A stretch of DNA of 64,000 nt from Winogradskyella psychrotolerans. GTDB taxonomy: Bacteria > Bacteroidota > Bacteroidia > Flavobacteriales > Flavobacteriaceae. This document shows, in pieces, positions 8,458-16,511 of this stretch; positions within the stretch are counted from its first letter, which is position 1, and each line of letters begins with the position of its first letter. The notes below the pieces were generated by a model. The model saw nothing but the letters and a program-made list of their open reading frames with translations, was not told the origin of the DNA and did no database searches. Location: contig NZ_JAHKPN010000041.1 in the NCBI RefSeq assembly GCF_018860545.1, forward strand, positions 24,443-88,442. The letters are read 5' to 3'. Made by a program: the position numbers and the translations under genes.

Positions 8458-9048
8458 ATGGCAAAGCTTCAAAAAAGTATAGATAAAAGAAATGCATTAG
8501 TTAAGGCCACTATTGAATTGGTTAATAACGATGGGTTTCATGCAACACCGATGAGTAAAATAGCCAAAATGGCGAATGTGTCTCCGGCAACGATTTACCT
8601 CTATTTTGAAAATAAACAAGATTTAGTCAATCAAACCTATATAGAAGTTAAAGCGGAATATACCAAATATGCTTTTGCGACGTACGATGAAACGATGTCT
8701 GTAGAAGCTGGTTTTGAATTGATATGGAAACGTATTGCCGATTTCAAATTAAAAGAATGTGAGCACGCCATGTTTTTAGCGCAATGTGACAATACTCCAA
8801 TGATTGATGAACCAAGTAGAATTGAAGGTATAAAACACCTACAACCCCTACTCGACTTATGGCAACGTGGTAAAGAAGAAGGTGTTATTAAACCCTTATC
8901 AGATTATATTTTATATGCTTACGCTATCAACCCGTTATCGTTTTTAATGATTACCCAAAAGCGCGGAGCTTTTCAGTTAGATGCATCACATTTAGCAGAG
9001 GCCTATGACGCTGCATGGGACAGCATCAGCATTAAACCAAAATCATAA
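8458..9048 (+). CDS. TetR-family transcriptional regulator
   Basis: This 196-residue repressor has a typical N-terminal HTH at about residues 12-57 (MSKIAKMANVSPATIYLYFE is the canonical TetR recognition segment) and a helical ligand-binding C-terminal domain. The ATG at 8458 is preferred over an in-frame TTG six bases upstream. Two cysteines (Cys101 and Cys110) lie in the ligand domain near the place where the electrophile sensor NemR has its reactive cysteine; whether they sense anything is a guess. It is the first gene of a run of oxidoreductases ending with a DJ-1/PfpI protein, and a perfect palindrome overlaps its promoter. It is therefore likely to repress this operon. Confidence 0.9.
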   Translation: MAKLQKSIDKRNALVKATIELVNNDGFHATPMSKIAKMANVSPATIYLYFENKQDLVNQTYIEVKAEYTKYAFATYDETMSVEAGFELIWKRIADFKLKECEHAMFLAQCDNTPMIDEPSRIEGIKHLQPLLDLWQRGKEEGVIKPLSDYILYAYAINPLSFLMITQKRGAFQLDASHLAEAYDAAWDSISIKPKS

Positions 9049-9049
9049 C

Positions 9050-9718
9050 ATGAAAAAAACAGCTATTATATTAGGAGCCTCTGGTTTAACTGGATCTCAC
9101 GTCCTCCAGAAATTAATAGATGATGACCGTTATGGTATCATTAAATTATTTTCTAGGAGTAAGATTGAAGGCTTATCAAGCGTCAAAGTACAGCAGTTTA
9201 TTGGGGATTTAATGAATTTAGATCAATTTAAAGCCGATTTTACGGGTGATGAAGTGTATTGTAATATTGGTACAACTAAATCGAAAACACCAGACAAATC
9301 AACCTATAAGAACATAGATTATGGTATTCCTGTAGCAGCAGCGCAACTCGCCAAAGCAAAACACATTAAAACGTTTATCGTGGTATCGGCTATGGGTGCC
9401 AATAAAAATAGTAGTGTATTCTACAATAAAATAAAAGGTGAAATGGAACAAGGTGTATTAGCACCGAATCTTCCCATCACTTACATCTTAAGACCGTCTT
9501 TAATTGGCGGAAATCGCAAAGAGTCCAGAACACTTGAAAAAATAGGATTAAAGATTTTCAGTCTCATTCAACCTTTGTTTATAGGACCGCTAAAAAAATT
9601 CAAAGTCGTTAACGCAAATGTTATCGCTAACACTATGATTTATTTAGCCAATACAAAGGCTTGCAAGGACACGATTATCGCATCAGATATAATTAACAAA
9701 TTAGGCAAAAACAATTAG
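9050..9718 (+). CDS. NAD(P)-binding Rossmann oxidoreductase (HTATIP2/atypical SDR type)
   Basis: This 222-residue protein begins one base after the TetR stop. The ATG at 9050 is chosen because MKKTAIILGASGLTGSHVLQ starts directly with the beta-alpha-beta nucleotide motif GASGLTGS. The rest fits short atypical dehydrogenases: VVSAMGANKNSSVFYNKIKG has the Ser and YxxxK-like tail, and ITYILRPSLIGGNRKES is the common Rossmann-epimerase motif. The yeast/human homologues of this fold are NADPH-binding proteins with oxidoreductase or regulatory roles. The substrate is not known. Position in the TetR operon suggests a role in handling reactive carbonyls. Confidence 0.8.
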   Translation: MKKTAIILGASGLTGSHVLQKLIDDDRYGIIKLFSRSKIEGLSSVKVQQFIGDLMNLDQFKADFTGDEVYCNIGTTKSKTPDKSTYKNIDYGIPVAAAQLAKAKHIKTFIVVSAMGANKNSSVFYNKIKGEMEQGVLAPNLPITYILRPSLIGGNRKESRTLEKIGLKIFSLIQPLFIGPLKKFKVVNANVIANTMIYLANTKACKDTIIASDIINKLGKNN

Positions 9719-9735
9719 AATTAGAAAAAATAACG

Positions 9736-10368
9736 ATGGAATTATTAGATAAATTAAAATGGAGGTATGCTGCTAAAGCCATGAATGGAAACGTAGTACC
9801 AGAAGAAAAAATAGAACGCATTCTTGAGGCGGCACGCTTAGCACCAACATCAAGTGGTTTACAACCTTTTGAAATTATTGTTGTTAAAAATCAAGAGCTT
9901 AAAGAAAAGATTAAACCAGTAGCTTGGAACCAATCGGTGATTACAGATTGCTCTCACCTACTCGTTTTCGCAGCATGGGATACCTACACGGCAGATAGAA
10001 TCAATTATATGTTCGATTTAACCAATGATATTCGTGGTTTTAAAAATGAAGGCTGGGAAAATTACCGTCAAATGCTACTAAGTTCATATCCACAAAAAGA
10101 TGCGGAAGACAACTTTAACCATGCCGCCAAACAAGCCTACATCGCTTTTGCTGAAGCCATAACAGCAGCGGCTTTTGAAGGGGTTGATGCGACACCTCTA
10201 GAAGGTTTTGATCCCGCTGCAGTAGATGAAATTTTAGGACTTCGTGAAAAAGGTTTACGTAGTGCTGTTATGTTGCCAATAGGCTATAGAAAAGAAGATG
10301 ACGATTGGTTAGTAAATCTCGTTAAGGTGAGAAAACCTATGGAAGATTTAGTAACTGTAATAGACTAA
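9736..10368 (+). CDS. NAD(P)H-dependent nitroreductase-family oxidoreductase
   Basis: This 210-residue FMN enzyme of the nitroreductase fold is a paralogue of the one at 3921-4580. WRYAAKAMNGNVVPEEKI and APTSSGLQPFEIIVV form the flavin phosphate site, and FEGVDATPLEGFDPAAVDEI with VMLPIGYRKEDDD form the C-terminal flavin motifs. Such enzymes reduce nitro compounds, quinones or activated alkenes. It lies 17 bases after the preceding gene and 16 before the next in the TetR-led operon, so it probably serves electrophile detoxification. The exact substrate cannot be inferred. Confidence 0.88.
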   Translation: MELLDKLKWRYAAKAMNGNVVPEEKIERILEAARLAPTSSGLQPFEIIVVKNQELKEKIKPVAWNQSVITDCSHLLVFAAWDTYTADRINYMFDLTNDIRGFKNEGWENYRQMLLSSYPQKDAEDNFNHAAKQAYIAFAEAITAAAFEGVDATPLEGFDPAAVDEILGLREKGLRSAVMLPIGYRKEDDDWLVNLVKVRKPMEDLVTVID

Positions 10369-10384
10369 TAAAAAATTAAGAATT

Positions 10385-11383
10385 ATGACAAAGACCATTT
10401 TATTAAAAAATAGACCTGAAGGAAAACCTTCAATGTCAGATTTCGAATTTATAACTGAGGAATCTGAAAATACAATTAGTAAAGGTGAAATACTATTGGA
10501 AACCAAATACGTTTCTGTAGATCCTTATTTAAGAGGCAGAATGAGTGATGCCAAATCGTATGTGCCACCATTTCAACTCAACAAACCCATTCAATCTGGC
10601 GTCATTGCTAAAGTACTCGAATCTAAAAATGATACGTTTACAGAAGGCGATTATGTTTCTGGAATGCTCAACTGGCAAACAAAACAAATCTCTAACGGTG
10701 AAGGATTGACTAAAGTTAATCCGGATAAAGCTCCTTTATCAGCCTATCTTGGTATTTTAGGCATGACGGGTTTAACCGCTTACACAGGCTTAACAGAAAT
10801 AGGAAAACCTAAAGCTGGAGAAACTTTAGTAGTTTCTGGAGCAGCTGGTGCTGTAGGATCTGTTGTGGGACAAATTGGAAAAATCCTTGGACTTCGAGTA
10901 ATTGGTATTGCCGGAACAGATGAAAAAATAGAAATGCTAAAAAGCAAATTCGGTTTCGATGTTGGTATTAATTACAACACCACCAAAGATATGAAATCAG
11001 CGATTGCAGAAGCAGCACCAAATGGTGTAGATATCTATTTTGATAATGTAGGAGGCCCAATATCAGATGCTGTATTAGTGAATATTAATAGACTCGCACG
11101 AATCATCGTATGCGGAGCCATTTCGGTTTACAACAATACAGAAGCACCTAAAAGTTTAAGCGTACAACCCTTCTTAGTAAAAAATAGTGCGTTAATGCAA
11201 GGATTTATAGTTTCTAATTATGCTGAGAAATTTCCCGAAGCTATAAAGCAATTAGCAACTTGGTTATCCGAAGGTAAACTCATGTACTCAGAAACCATCG
11301 TTAAAGGTTTTGATAATATCCCAAAAGCTTTTATCGACCTTTTCGAAGGTAAAAACAAAGGGAAAATGATCGTTGAATTATAA
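10385..11383 (+). CDS. NADP-dependent medium-chain enone reductase (CurA/LTB4-dehydrogenase type)
   Basis: This 332-residue medium-chain reductase lacks the zinc ligands of alcohol dehydrogenases and matches the leukotriene B4 12-hydroxydehydrogenase/CurA group, which reduces alpha,beta-unsaturated ketones with NADPH. Landmarks are SVDPYLRGRMSDAKSY near the N-terminus, LGMTGLTAYTGL before the cofactor domain, VVSGAAGAVGSVVGQIGKI as the glycine-rich loop and VDIYFDNVGGPISDAVL. Its place between a nitroreductase and an iron alcohol dehydrogenase in a TetR operon supports a role in removing reactive enones and enals. Confidence 0.92.
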   Translation: MTKTILLKNRPEGKPSMSDFEFITEESENTISKGEILLETKYVSVDPYLRGRMSDAKSYVPPFQLNKPIQSGVIAKVLESKNDTFTEGDYVSGMLNWQTKQISNGEGLTKVNPDKAPLSAYLGILGMTGLTAYTGLTEIGKPKAGETLVVSGAAGAVGSVVGQIGKILGLRVIGIAGTDEKIEMLKSKFGFDVGINYNTTKDMKSAIAEAAPNGVDIYFDNVGGPISDAVLVNINRLARIIVCGAISVYNNTEAPKSLSVQPFLVKNSALMQGFIVSNYAEKFPEAIKQLATWLSEGKLMYSETIVKGFDNIPKAFIDLFEGKNKGKMIVEL

Positions 11384-11404
11384 ATAATAAAAAAGAAAAA
11401 GACA

Positions 11405-12565
11405 ATGAACAATTTTGAATTTAAAAATCCGACCAAAATAATTTTTGGAAAGAACACTATAGAAAAACTAGCAAACGAAATTCCTAAAGATGCTAAAGTA
11501 TTATTGCTTTACGGTGGAGGAAGTATTAAGAAAAACGGTATTTACGATCAGGTAAAAACGGCATTATCTAATGTTGATGTTGTTGAGTTTGGAGGCATTC
11601 CTGCAAACCCAGAATATGCTAAATTGATGGCGGCTTTAAAAGTCATTAAAGATGAAAACATCACGTATTTATTAGCCGTTGGTGGTGGATCAGTGATTGA
11701 TGGCACTAAATTTTTATCCGCTGCAGCACTTTATGATGGTGATACGCCTTGGGATATTTTAGCAAAAAACATAAGAACACATAAAGGCATGCCTTTCGGA
11801 ACTGTCTTAACGTTGCCAGCTACAGGATCTGAAATGAACTCTGGTGCGGTAATTACAAGAGCAGAAACTAAAGAGAAACGCACTATGGGTGGACCTGGAT
11901 TATTTCCTGAGTTCTCCATATTAGATCCTCAAGTCATTGCATCCATTCCACAACGTCAATTAGCAAATGGATTAATGGATTCATTTACACACGTGCTAGA
12001 GCAATACATGACGTATCCGATTGGTGCTTTGTTGCAAGATCGTTTTGCAGAAAGCATCTTACAAACCATTATTGAAATCGCACCAAAAGTGCTGAAAGAT
12101 CCAACAGATTATAAAGCAGCCTCTAACTTTATGTGGAGTTGTACTATGGCTTTAAACGGATTAATACAAAAAGGAGTACCAAACGATTGGGCAGTTCATG
12201 CGATGGGTCACGAGTTAACAGCATTATTTGGTATCGATCATGCACGTACGCTAGCTATTATTGCACCAAGCCATTACAAGTTTAATTTTGAAGCAAAGAA
12301 AGAAAAACTAGCACAGTATGCAGAACGTGTTTGGAATATTACCGAAGGTAGCACAGACGATAAAGCGTATGCAGCTATCGAAAAAACAACTGAGTTTTTC
12401 CATGAATTAGGTATTAAGACGAAATTATCGGAGTATACAGAAGATTATGAAGGTACAGCTGAAGAAATAGCGAAACGTTTTACAGATCGTGGTTGGAAAA
12501 CTTTAGGAGAGCACCAAACCTTATCACCAGATAAAGTAGAGAAAATCGTAAAAATGGCGTATTAA
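11405..12565 (+). CDS. Iron-containing alcohol dehydrogenase (YqhD/BDH type)
   Basis: This 386-residue group-III alcohol dehydrogenase reduces aldehydes with NAD(P)H. The nucleotide site LAVGGGSVIDGTKFLSAAAL is intact, and so are the iron-ligand segments DSFTHVLEQYMT and HAMGHELTALFGIDHARTLA. It is closest in layout to butanol dehydrogenase and YqhD, the E. coli aldehyde reductase that protects against lipid-peroxidation and glyoxal-type aldehydes. It is 21 bases downstream of the enone reductase. A repeat element at 12581-12625 separates it from the DJ-1/PfpI gene, so the transcript may be processed or attenuated there. Confidence 0.93.
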   Translation: MNNFEFKNPTKIIFGKNTIEKLANEIPKDAKVLLLYGGGSIKKNGIYDQVKTALSNVDVVEFGGIPANPEYAKLMAALKVIKDENITYLLAVGGGSVIDGTKFLSAAALYDGDTPWDILAKNIRTHKGMPFGTVLTLPATGSEMNSGAVITRAETKEKRTMGGPGLFPEFSILDPQVIASIPQRQLANGLMDSFTHVLEQYMTYPIGALLQDRFAESILQTIIEIAPKVLKDPTDYKAASNFMWSCTMALNGLIQKGVPNDWAVHAMGHELTALFGIDHARTLAIIAPSHYKFNFEAKKEKLAQYAERVWNITEGSTDDKAYAAIEKTTEFFHELGIKTKLSEYTEDYEGTAEEIAKRFTDRGWKTLGEHQTLSPDKVEKIVKMAY

Positions 12566-12580
12566 TTTAAAACTAAATAC

Positions 12581-12625
12581 CAGTTCGAATGTCCAAACTT
12601 TTACGTCGGGATGTATCGAGAACAG
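12581..12625 (+). repeat. Short dispersed palindromic repeat, single degenerate copy
   Basis: The segment begins CAGTTCGAA and ends TGTATCGAGAAC (12611-12622), with about 21 variable bases between. The same two conserved ends frame the elements at 37427-37549. The flanks match while the middle differs, as in REP-like or MITE-like elements that keep their ends. It sits between the alcohol dehydrogenase stop and the DJ-1/PfpI start, inside the putative operon. Confidence 0.6.
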
Positions 12626-12663
12626 TTTTTTCAATAGTCAAACTGGTAATAGACTTTATAAAA

Positions 12664-13461
12664 ATGAAGACACTACAAACCATAGTAGTAATTCTATCAT
12701 TAATTACAGCGTCAAGTTGTAAAGAACATAACGTTTCTGAAACGGTTTCAGAAGGACAAAAAGAATTAAAAAAAGAAAAGAAAATGAAGGTATTATTTGT
12801 ATTAACATCTCACGATAAATTAGGAGATACAGGAAAAAAAACAGGATTTTGGGTTGAAGAATTCGCAAGTCCATATTACACCTTATTAGATAAAGGAGCG
12901 ACCATTACATTGGCAACACCAAAAGGAGGTGCTGCTCCAATAGATCCAGCTAGTGATGGACCAGATGCAGCTACTGCAGCCACTGAGCGTTTCAATAAGG
13001 ATACAGAAGCAAAAAATAAAATAGCAAACACCAAGAAATTATCGGATATCAACGCTGATGATTTTGATGCCGTATTTTATCCAGGAGGTCATGGACCATT
13101 ATGGGATTTAGCAAATGACAGCACTTCTATTGCTTTAATCGAAAAGTTTAATGATCAGAAAAAACCAATCGCTTTTGTATGTCATGCTCCTGCAGCTTTA
13201 AAAGATGTCAAAAATGCTGATGGCACAAGACTTGTAAAAGGTAAAAAAGTCACTGGTTTTTCTAATTTAGAAGAAACACAAGTGGGTTTAACTGAGGTAG
13301 TACCAATCTTAGTAGAAGATATGCTTATTGAAAACGGTGCGTTTTATTCTAACGCAGATGCTTGGGCAGCTTATGCTATTCAAGATGGAAATTTAATTAC
13401 GGGTCAAAACCCAGCATCTTCAGAATTAGTAGCAGAAAAGTTATTAGAAGCATTAAAATAG
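12664..13461 (+). CDS. DJ-1/PfpI-family lipoprotein (Hsp31/glyoxalase III-like)
   Basis: The start at 12664 gives a 265-residue protein with a lipoprotein signal (MKTLQTIVVILSLITASSC, lipid-anchor Cys19). An upstream frame from 12589 would run through the repeat element and is not credible. The DJ-1/PfpI domain starts at residue 41. It contains FWVEEFASPYY (Glu65), YPGGHGPLWDL and the nucleophile elbow FVCHAPAAL (Cys173-His174), as in Hsp31/YhbO-type glyoxalase III and deglycase proteins that deal with methylglyoxal. Export to the cell envelope is unusual for this fold but known in Bacteroidota. It closes the reductase operon and fits aldehyde defence. A terminator follows at 13488. Confidence 0.88.
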   Translation: MKTLQTIVVILSLITASSCKEHNVSETVSEGQKELKKEKKMKVLFVLTSHDKLGDTGKKTGFWVEEFASPYYTLLDKGATITLATPKGGAAPIDPASDGPDAATAATERFNKDTEAKNKIANTKKLSDINADDFDAVFYPGGHGPLWDLANDSTSIALIEKFNDQKKPIAFVCHAPAALKDVKNADGTRLVKGKKVTGFSNLEETQVGLTEVVPILVEDMLIENGAFYSNADAWAAYAIQDGNLITGQNPASSELVAEKLLEALK

Positions 13462-13487
13462 TCAATTCCCTAAGTTGATTAATAGCG

Positions 13488-13522
13488 AAAAGCCTGTATA
13501 ACATTATGTTTGCAGGCTTTTT
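13488..13522 (+). terminator. Rho-independent terminator
   Basis: AAAAGCCTG (13488-13496) pairs with CAGGCTTTT (13513-13521) around a 16-base loop and runs into T residues. It lies 27 bases after the DJ-1/PfpI stop and ends the TetR-led operon. Confidence 0.75.
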
Positions 13523-13670
13523 ATTGGTCTATTAAAGACCTTAGAATTCCATTTATAAGTTCTCAATTTACAGAACACACCATTTTAACCATATTAATCA
13601 CGTACACGACTAAACATTTGTATTTTTGCGCCGCATTTGATGAGAAGGCTTAATATTAAGACACCACAAC

Positions 13671-14312
13671 ATGATTATATCTAAACTACATTATATATCT
13701 CAAGGAAACACTCCTGAAGCACATTTAGAAAACATTCAAAAAGCGTGTACATCTGGTGCGGAGTTAGTACAATTACACCTTTCAGGTATTTCGGAGGCTA
13801 AATATTTAGAGATTGCTAAAGCTGCTAGAGATATCACGTTTCATTTTCAAACACGATTAATCATCAATGGGAACTATAACATAGCAAAAGAAGTTAAAGC
13901 TGAAGGTGTGCATTTAGAAAAAACAGACGTCTGCTCAACGGTTGCAAGACCACATTTATACAGCTGGCAAATTATTGGTGGCTCAGCAAACAGCTTAGAA
14001 GATTGTGAAGCTTTACTTGCTAAAGACATCGATTATATTAAGTTAGAACCTTTTAGAACAACAACCGAAGATAGTTCAAGTATAGCTTTAGGTCTGGACG
14101 GCTATACGACTATTAGTAATGCTTTAATAACAGAAAAACCAATTATTGGTTTTGGTGATATCACTACAAATGATGTCACAGATATATTAGAAACAGGTAT
14201 TTCTGGAATTGCGGTATCTGATGCAATCACTGAAAATTTTGACAACATAAAAACATTCAATCAGTTGTTAAAAGCATCTGCAACGGGTGAAATTCGTCAT
14301 ACGTTTAAGTAG
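13671..14312 (+). CDS. Thiamine phosphate synthase/TenI-like protein
   Basis: This 213-residue TIM-barrel protein of the ThiE/TenI family has the motif order RLIINGNYNIAKEVKAEGVH, IIGGSANSLEDCEA and DYIKLEPFRTTTED, followed by GFGDITTNDVTDILETGISG, the C-terminal phosphate-binding part. True ThiE joins HMP-PP and thiazole phosphate; TenI aromatises the thiazole. The usual ThiE segment after DYI has Gly-Pro, while here it is LEPF, and no other thi gene is near. It may therefore be a paralogue with a TenI-like or different role. A TATTTTTG -7 element at 13621-13628 precedes it. The exporter gene follows after 50 bases. Confidence 0.75.
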   Translation: MIISKLHYISQGNTPEAHLENIQKACTSGAELVQLHLSGISEAKYLEIAKAARDITFHFQTRLIINGNYNIAKEVKAEGVHLEKTDVCSTVARPHLYSWQIIGGSANSLEDCEALLAKDIDYIKLEPFRTTTEDSSSIALGLDGYTTISNALITEKPIIGFGDITTNDVTDILETGISGIAVSDAITENFDNIKTFNQLLKASATGEIRHTFK

Positions 14313-14362
14313 ATAAATCTTAATGCTTCACAACCATTAATCACTAAAATTTATAGCCCAAT

Positions 14363-15265
14363 ATGTGGATGTATTTAGGCTTACTAGCCGCACTCTTTTT
14401 AGGATTACACAACCTATGTAAAAAACATGCCGTACAAGGAAACGAAGTATTTCCTGTGCTTTTAGGAACGGTATCTAGTGGTTTTTTATTTGTTGCTACG
14501 TTTTATGGTTTGTCTATCTTTTATCCAGATTACGCGCTTGAGCATGGTTATAACTTTCAAAAGATTTCGTGGCAAACTCATGGTTTTATTTTTATAAAAT
14601 CGGCCATCATGGCGAGTTCATGGATTTTAGCGTATCAAGCTTTAAAGCATTTACCTATTACGATTGTAACGCCCATTCGTTCTGCAGGACCATTTTTCAC
14701 CTTTATTGGTGCCATTTTAATTTATCAAGAAAAACCAAACACCTTACAATGGATTGGCTTTTTCCTCATCATTTTTTCAGTAATGCTTTATTCTAAAATA
14801 GGAAAAAAAGAAGGCATTAATTTCAAACGCAACAAATGGATTTTCGCCATTATCGGAGCCACATTTTTAGGAGCCTCGAGTGGTTTGTACGACAAATTCT
14901 TAATCCAAAACCTGAGCCTTAACCCACAAACCTTACAATTCTGGTTTTGCCTATACACCATATTAATTTTACTACTCATCTTAACCATCACATGGTTTCC
15001 GCATGATGAAAAACGAAAAGCCTTTAAATTCCGTTGGTCCATCATTGCAGTCGGTATTTTACTGCAAGCCGCAGATTACTTCTACTTTAAAGCCTTACAA
15101 GATCCGGATGCTTTAATTATGCTCTTATCAGCCATAAAACGAAGTCAAATTTTAATAGCTGTAGTCGTTGGAGGTTTAGTCTTCAAAGAACAAAACAAAC
15201 GTAAAAAATTAGTGCCTTTAGCAGGCATTATGATTGGGGTTTTTCTGATTTTATATTCCAATTAG
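14363..15265 (+). CDS. DMT-superfamily (EamA-like) transporter
   Basis: This 300-residue protein has ten membrane segments arranged as two EamA repeats (about residues 3-143 and 156-298). The conserved PITIVTPIRSAGPFFTFIGA stretch at the end of the first repeat and the matching ALIMLLSAIKRSQILIAVVV in the second are typical of drug/metabolite transporters that export amino acids, nucleosides or metabolites. It lies 50 bases downstream of the ThiE-like gene and may be co-transcribed, but the substrate is unknown. Confidence 0.85.
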   Translation: MWMYLGLLAALFLGLHNLCKKHAVQGNEVFPVLLGTVSSGFLFVATFYGLSIFYPDYALEHGYNFQKISWQTHGFIFIKSAIMASSWILAYQALKHLPITIVTPIRSAGPFFTFIGAILIYQEKPNTLQWIGFFLIIFSVMLYSKIGKKEGINFKRNKWIFAIIGATFLGASSGLYDKFLIQNLSLNPQTLQFWFCLYTILILLLILTITWFPHDEKRKAFKFRWSIIAVGILLQAADYFYFKALQDPDALIMLLSAIKRSQILIAVVVGGLVFKEQNKRKKLVPLAGIMIGVFLILYSN

Positions 15266-15421
15266 ATATAAACCGATTTAATATCATTGTAGTGGTTTCA
15301 GACTTTTAGCTATTGACAACTGCATTAGCAACATCTCAAAATATGCCTCTGAACGACAACCTATTTAGAAATACCAATTTAAAACTTAACTTGCTCTAAT
15401 TTTTCAAAAGTAGTAAAGCAC

Positions 15422-16342
15422 ATGAATTCAGATTACAGTCAGATTATAGAAAACGCATACAAGTTTACAAAATCCCTTAAAAATCAAGGTAAATTAGCCA
15501 CATACATACCCGAATTAGCAAACGTCGATCCCGATAAATTTGGAGTACATATGACGAAACTAGATGGAGATAATTTCGGAATTGGAGACCATTTAGAAAA
15601 ATTTTCCATTCAAAGTATTGCTAAAGTATTGTCACTCTCGTTAGCCGTGAAATTTCTTGGGGAACGTATTTGGACACGTATTGATGTTGAGCCTTCGGGA
15701 ACAAAATTCGATTCACTTCTTTTACTAGAAACGTATAAGGGAATTCCTCGTAATCCATTCGTGAATTCTGGTGCTATTGTTATTTGCGACATCTTAATCA
15801 CACATTTAGAAAATGCACGTGAAGAGTTTTTAGAATTTGTTAGAGACCTCAGTGATATTCCAGATTTGAACTATTCCGATAAAATAGCTGATTCTGAAAA
15901 AGCAACTGGATTCCGAAATGTCGCTTTATGTAATTTTATAAAGTCTTTGGGTAATATTAAAAACGATCCTGCTGAAGTATTAGATTTTTATTTCGATATG
16001 TGTTCTTTAGAAATGAATTGCGAGCAATTATCCCGTACCTTTTCGTTTTTAGCCAATGGAGGCAAAAAATTGAGCGATGGCAAAAAGATTTTAACAAGCA
16101 GCCAAACCAAACGTATTAATGCTTTAATGCTTACGTGTGGCTTCTATGATGAGTCTGGTGAATTTGCATTTAAAGTTGGGTTACCAGGAAAAAGTGGTGT
16201 TGGCGGAGGTATTGTCGCCTTATATCCTAATAATTTTACGATTGCGGTTTGGAGTCCTAAGTTAAATCCCAATGGAAACTCATTTAAAGGTATGAAATTG
16301 CTAGAAACGGTGACGACTCATTCAGAAATGAGTATTTTTTAA
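15422..16342 (+). CDS. glsA: Glutaminase
   Basis: This 306-residue serine-type glutaminase hydrolyses glutamine to glutamate and ammonia. The beta-lactamase-like core is clear: FSIQSIAKVLSLSLAV holds the catalytic Ser-x-x-Lys, RNPFVNSGAIVICDIL is the Asn-rich substrate motif, and LPGKSGVGGGIVALYPN is the C-terminal KSGVGGG box. Length equals bacterial GlsA enzymes. The gene appears monocistronic, with 170 bases on each side. It lies directly upstream of the amide-ligase cluster. Glutamate supply to that cluster is an idea, not something the sequence shows. Confidence 0.95.
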   Translation: MNSDYSQIIENAYKFTKSLKNQGKLATYIPELANVDPDKFGVHMTKLDGDNFGIGDHLEKFSIQSIAKVLSLSLAVKFLGERIWTRIDVEPSGTKFDSLLLLETYKGIPRNPFVNSGAIVICDILITHLENAREEFLEFVRDLSDIPDLNYSDKIADSEKATGFRNVALCNFIKSLGNIKNDPAEVLDFYFDMCSLEMNCEQLSRTFSFLANGGKKLSDGKKILTSSQTKRINALMLTCGFYDESGEFAFKVGLPGKSGVGGGIVALYPNNFTIAVWSPKLNPNGNSFKGMKLLETVTTHSEMSIF

Positions 16343-16511
16343 CCATTTTAATTACGATTTTAAAAACCATTTCTACTTTTGATTGGATTAATCCAAAAAA
16401 ATTAACAATCGTTTAGTTTCCATATTAGTTTTAGGTAAAATACCTTATTTTGCATAGGCATTAGATGTTTTCATTCTATTGTGCTACTGAATTTATATAT
16501 CAACCCATACT

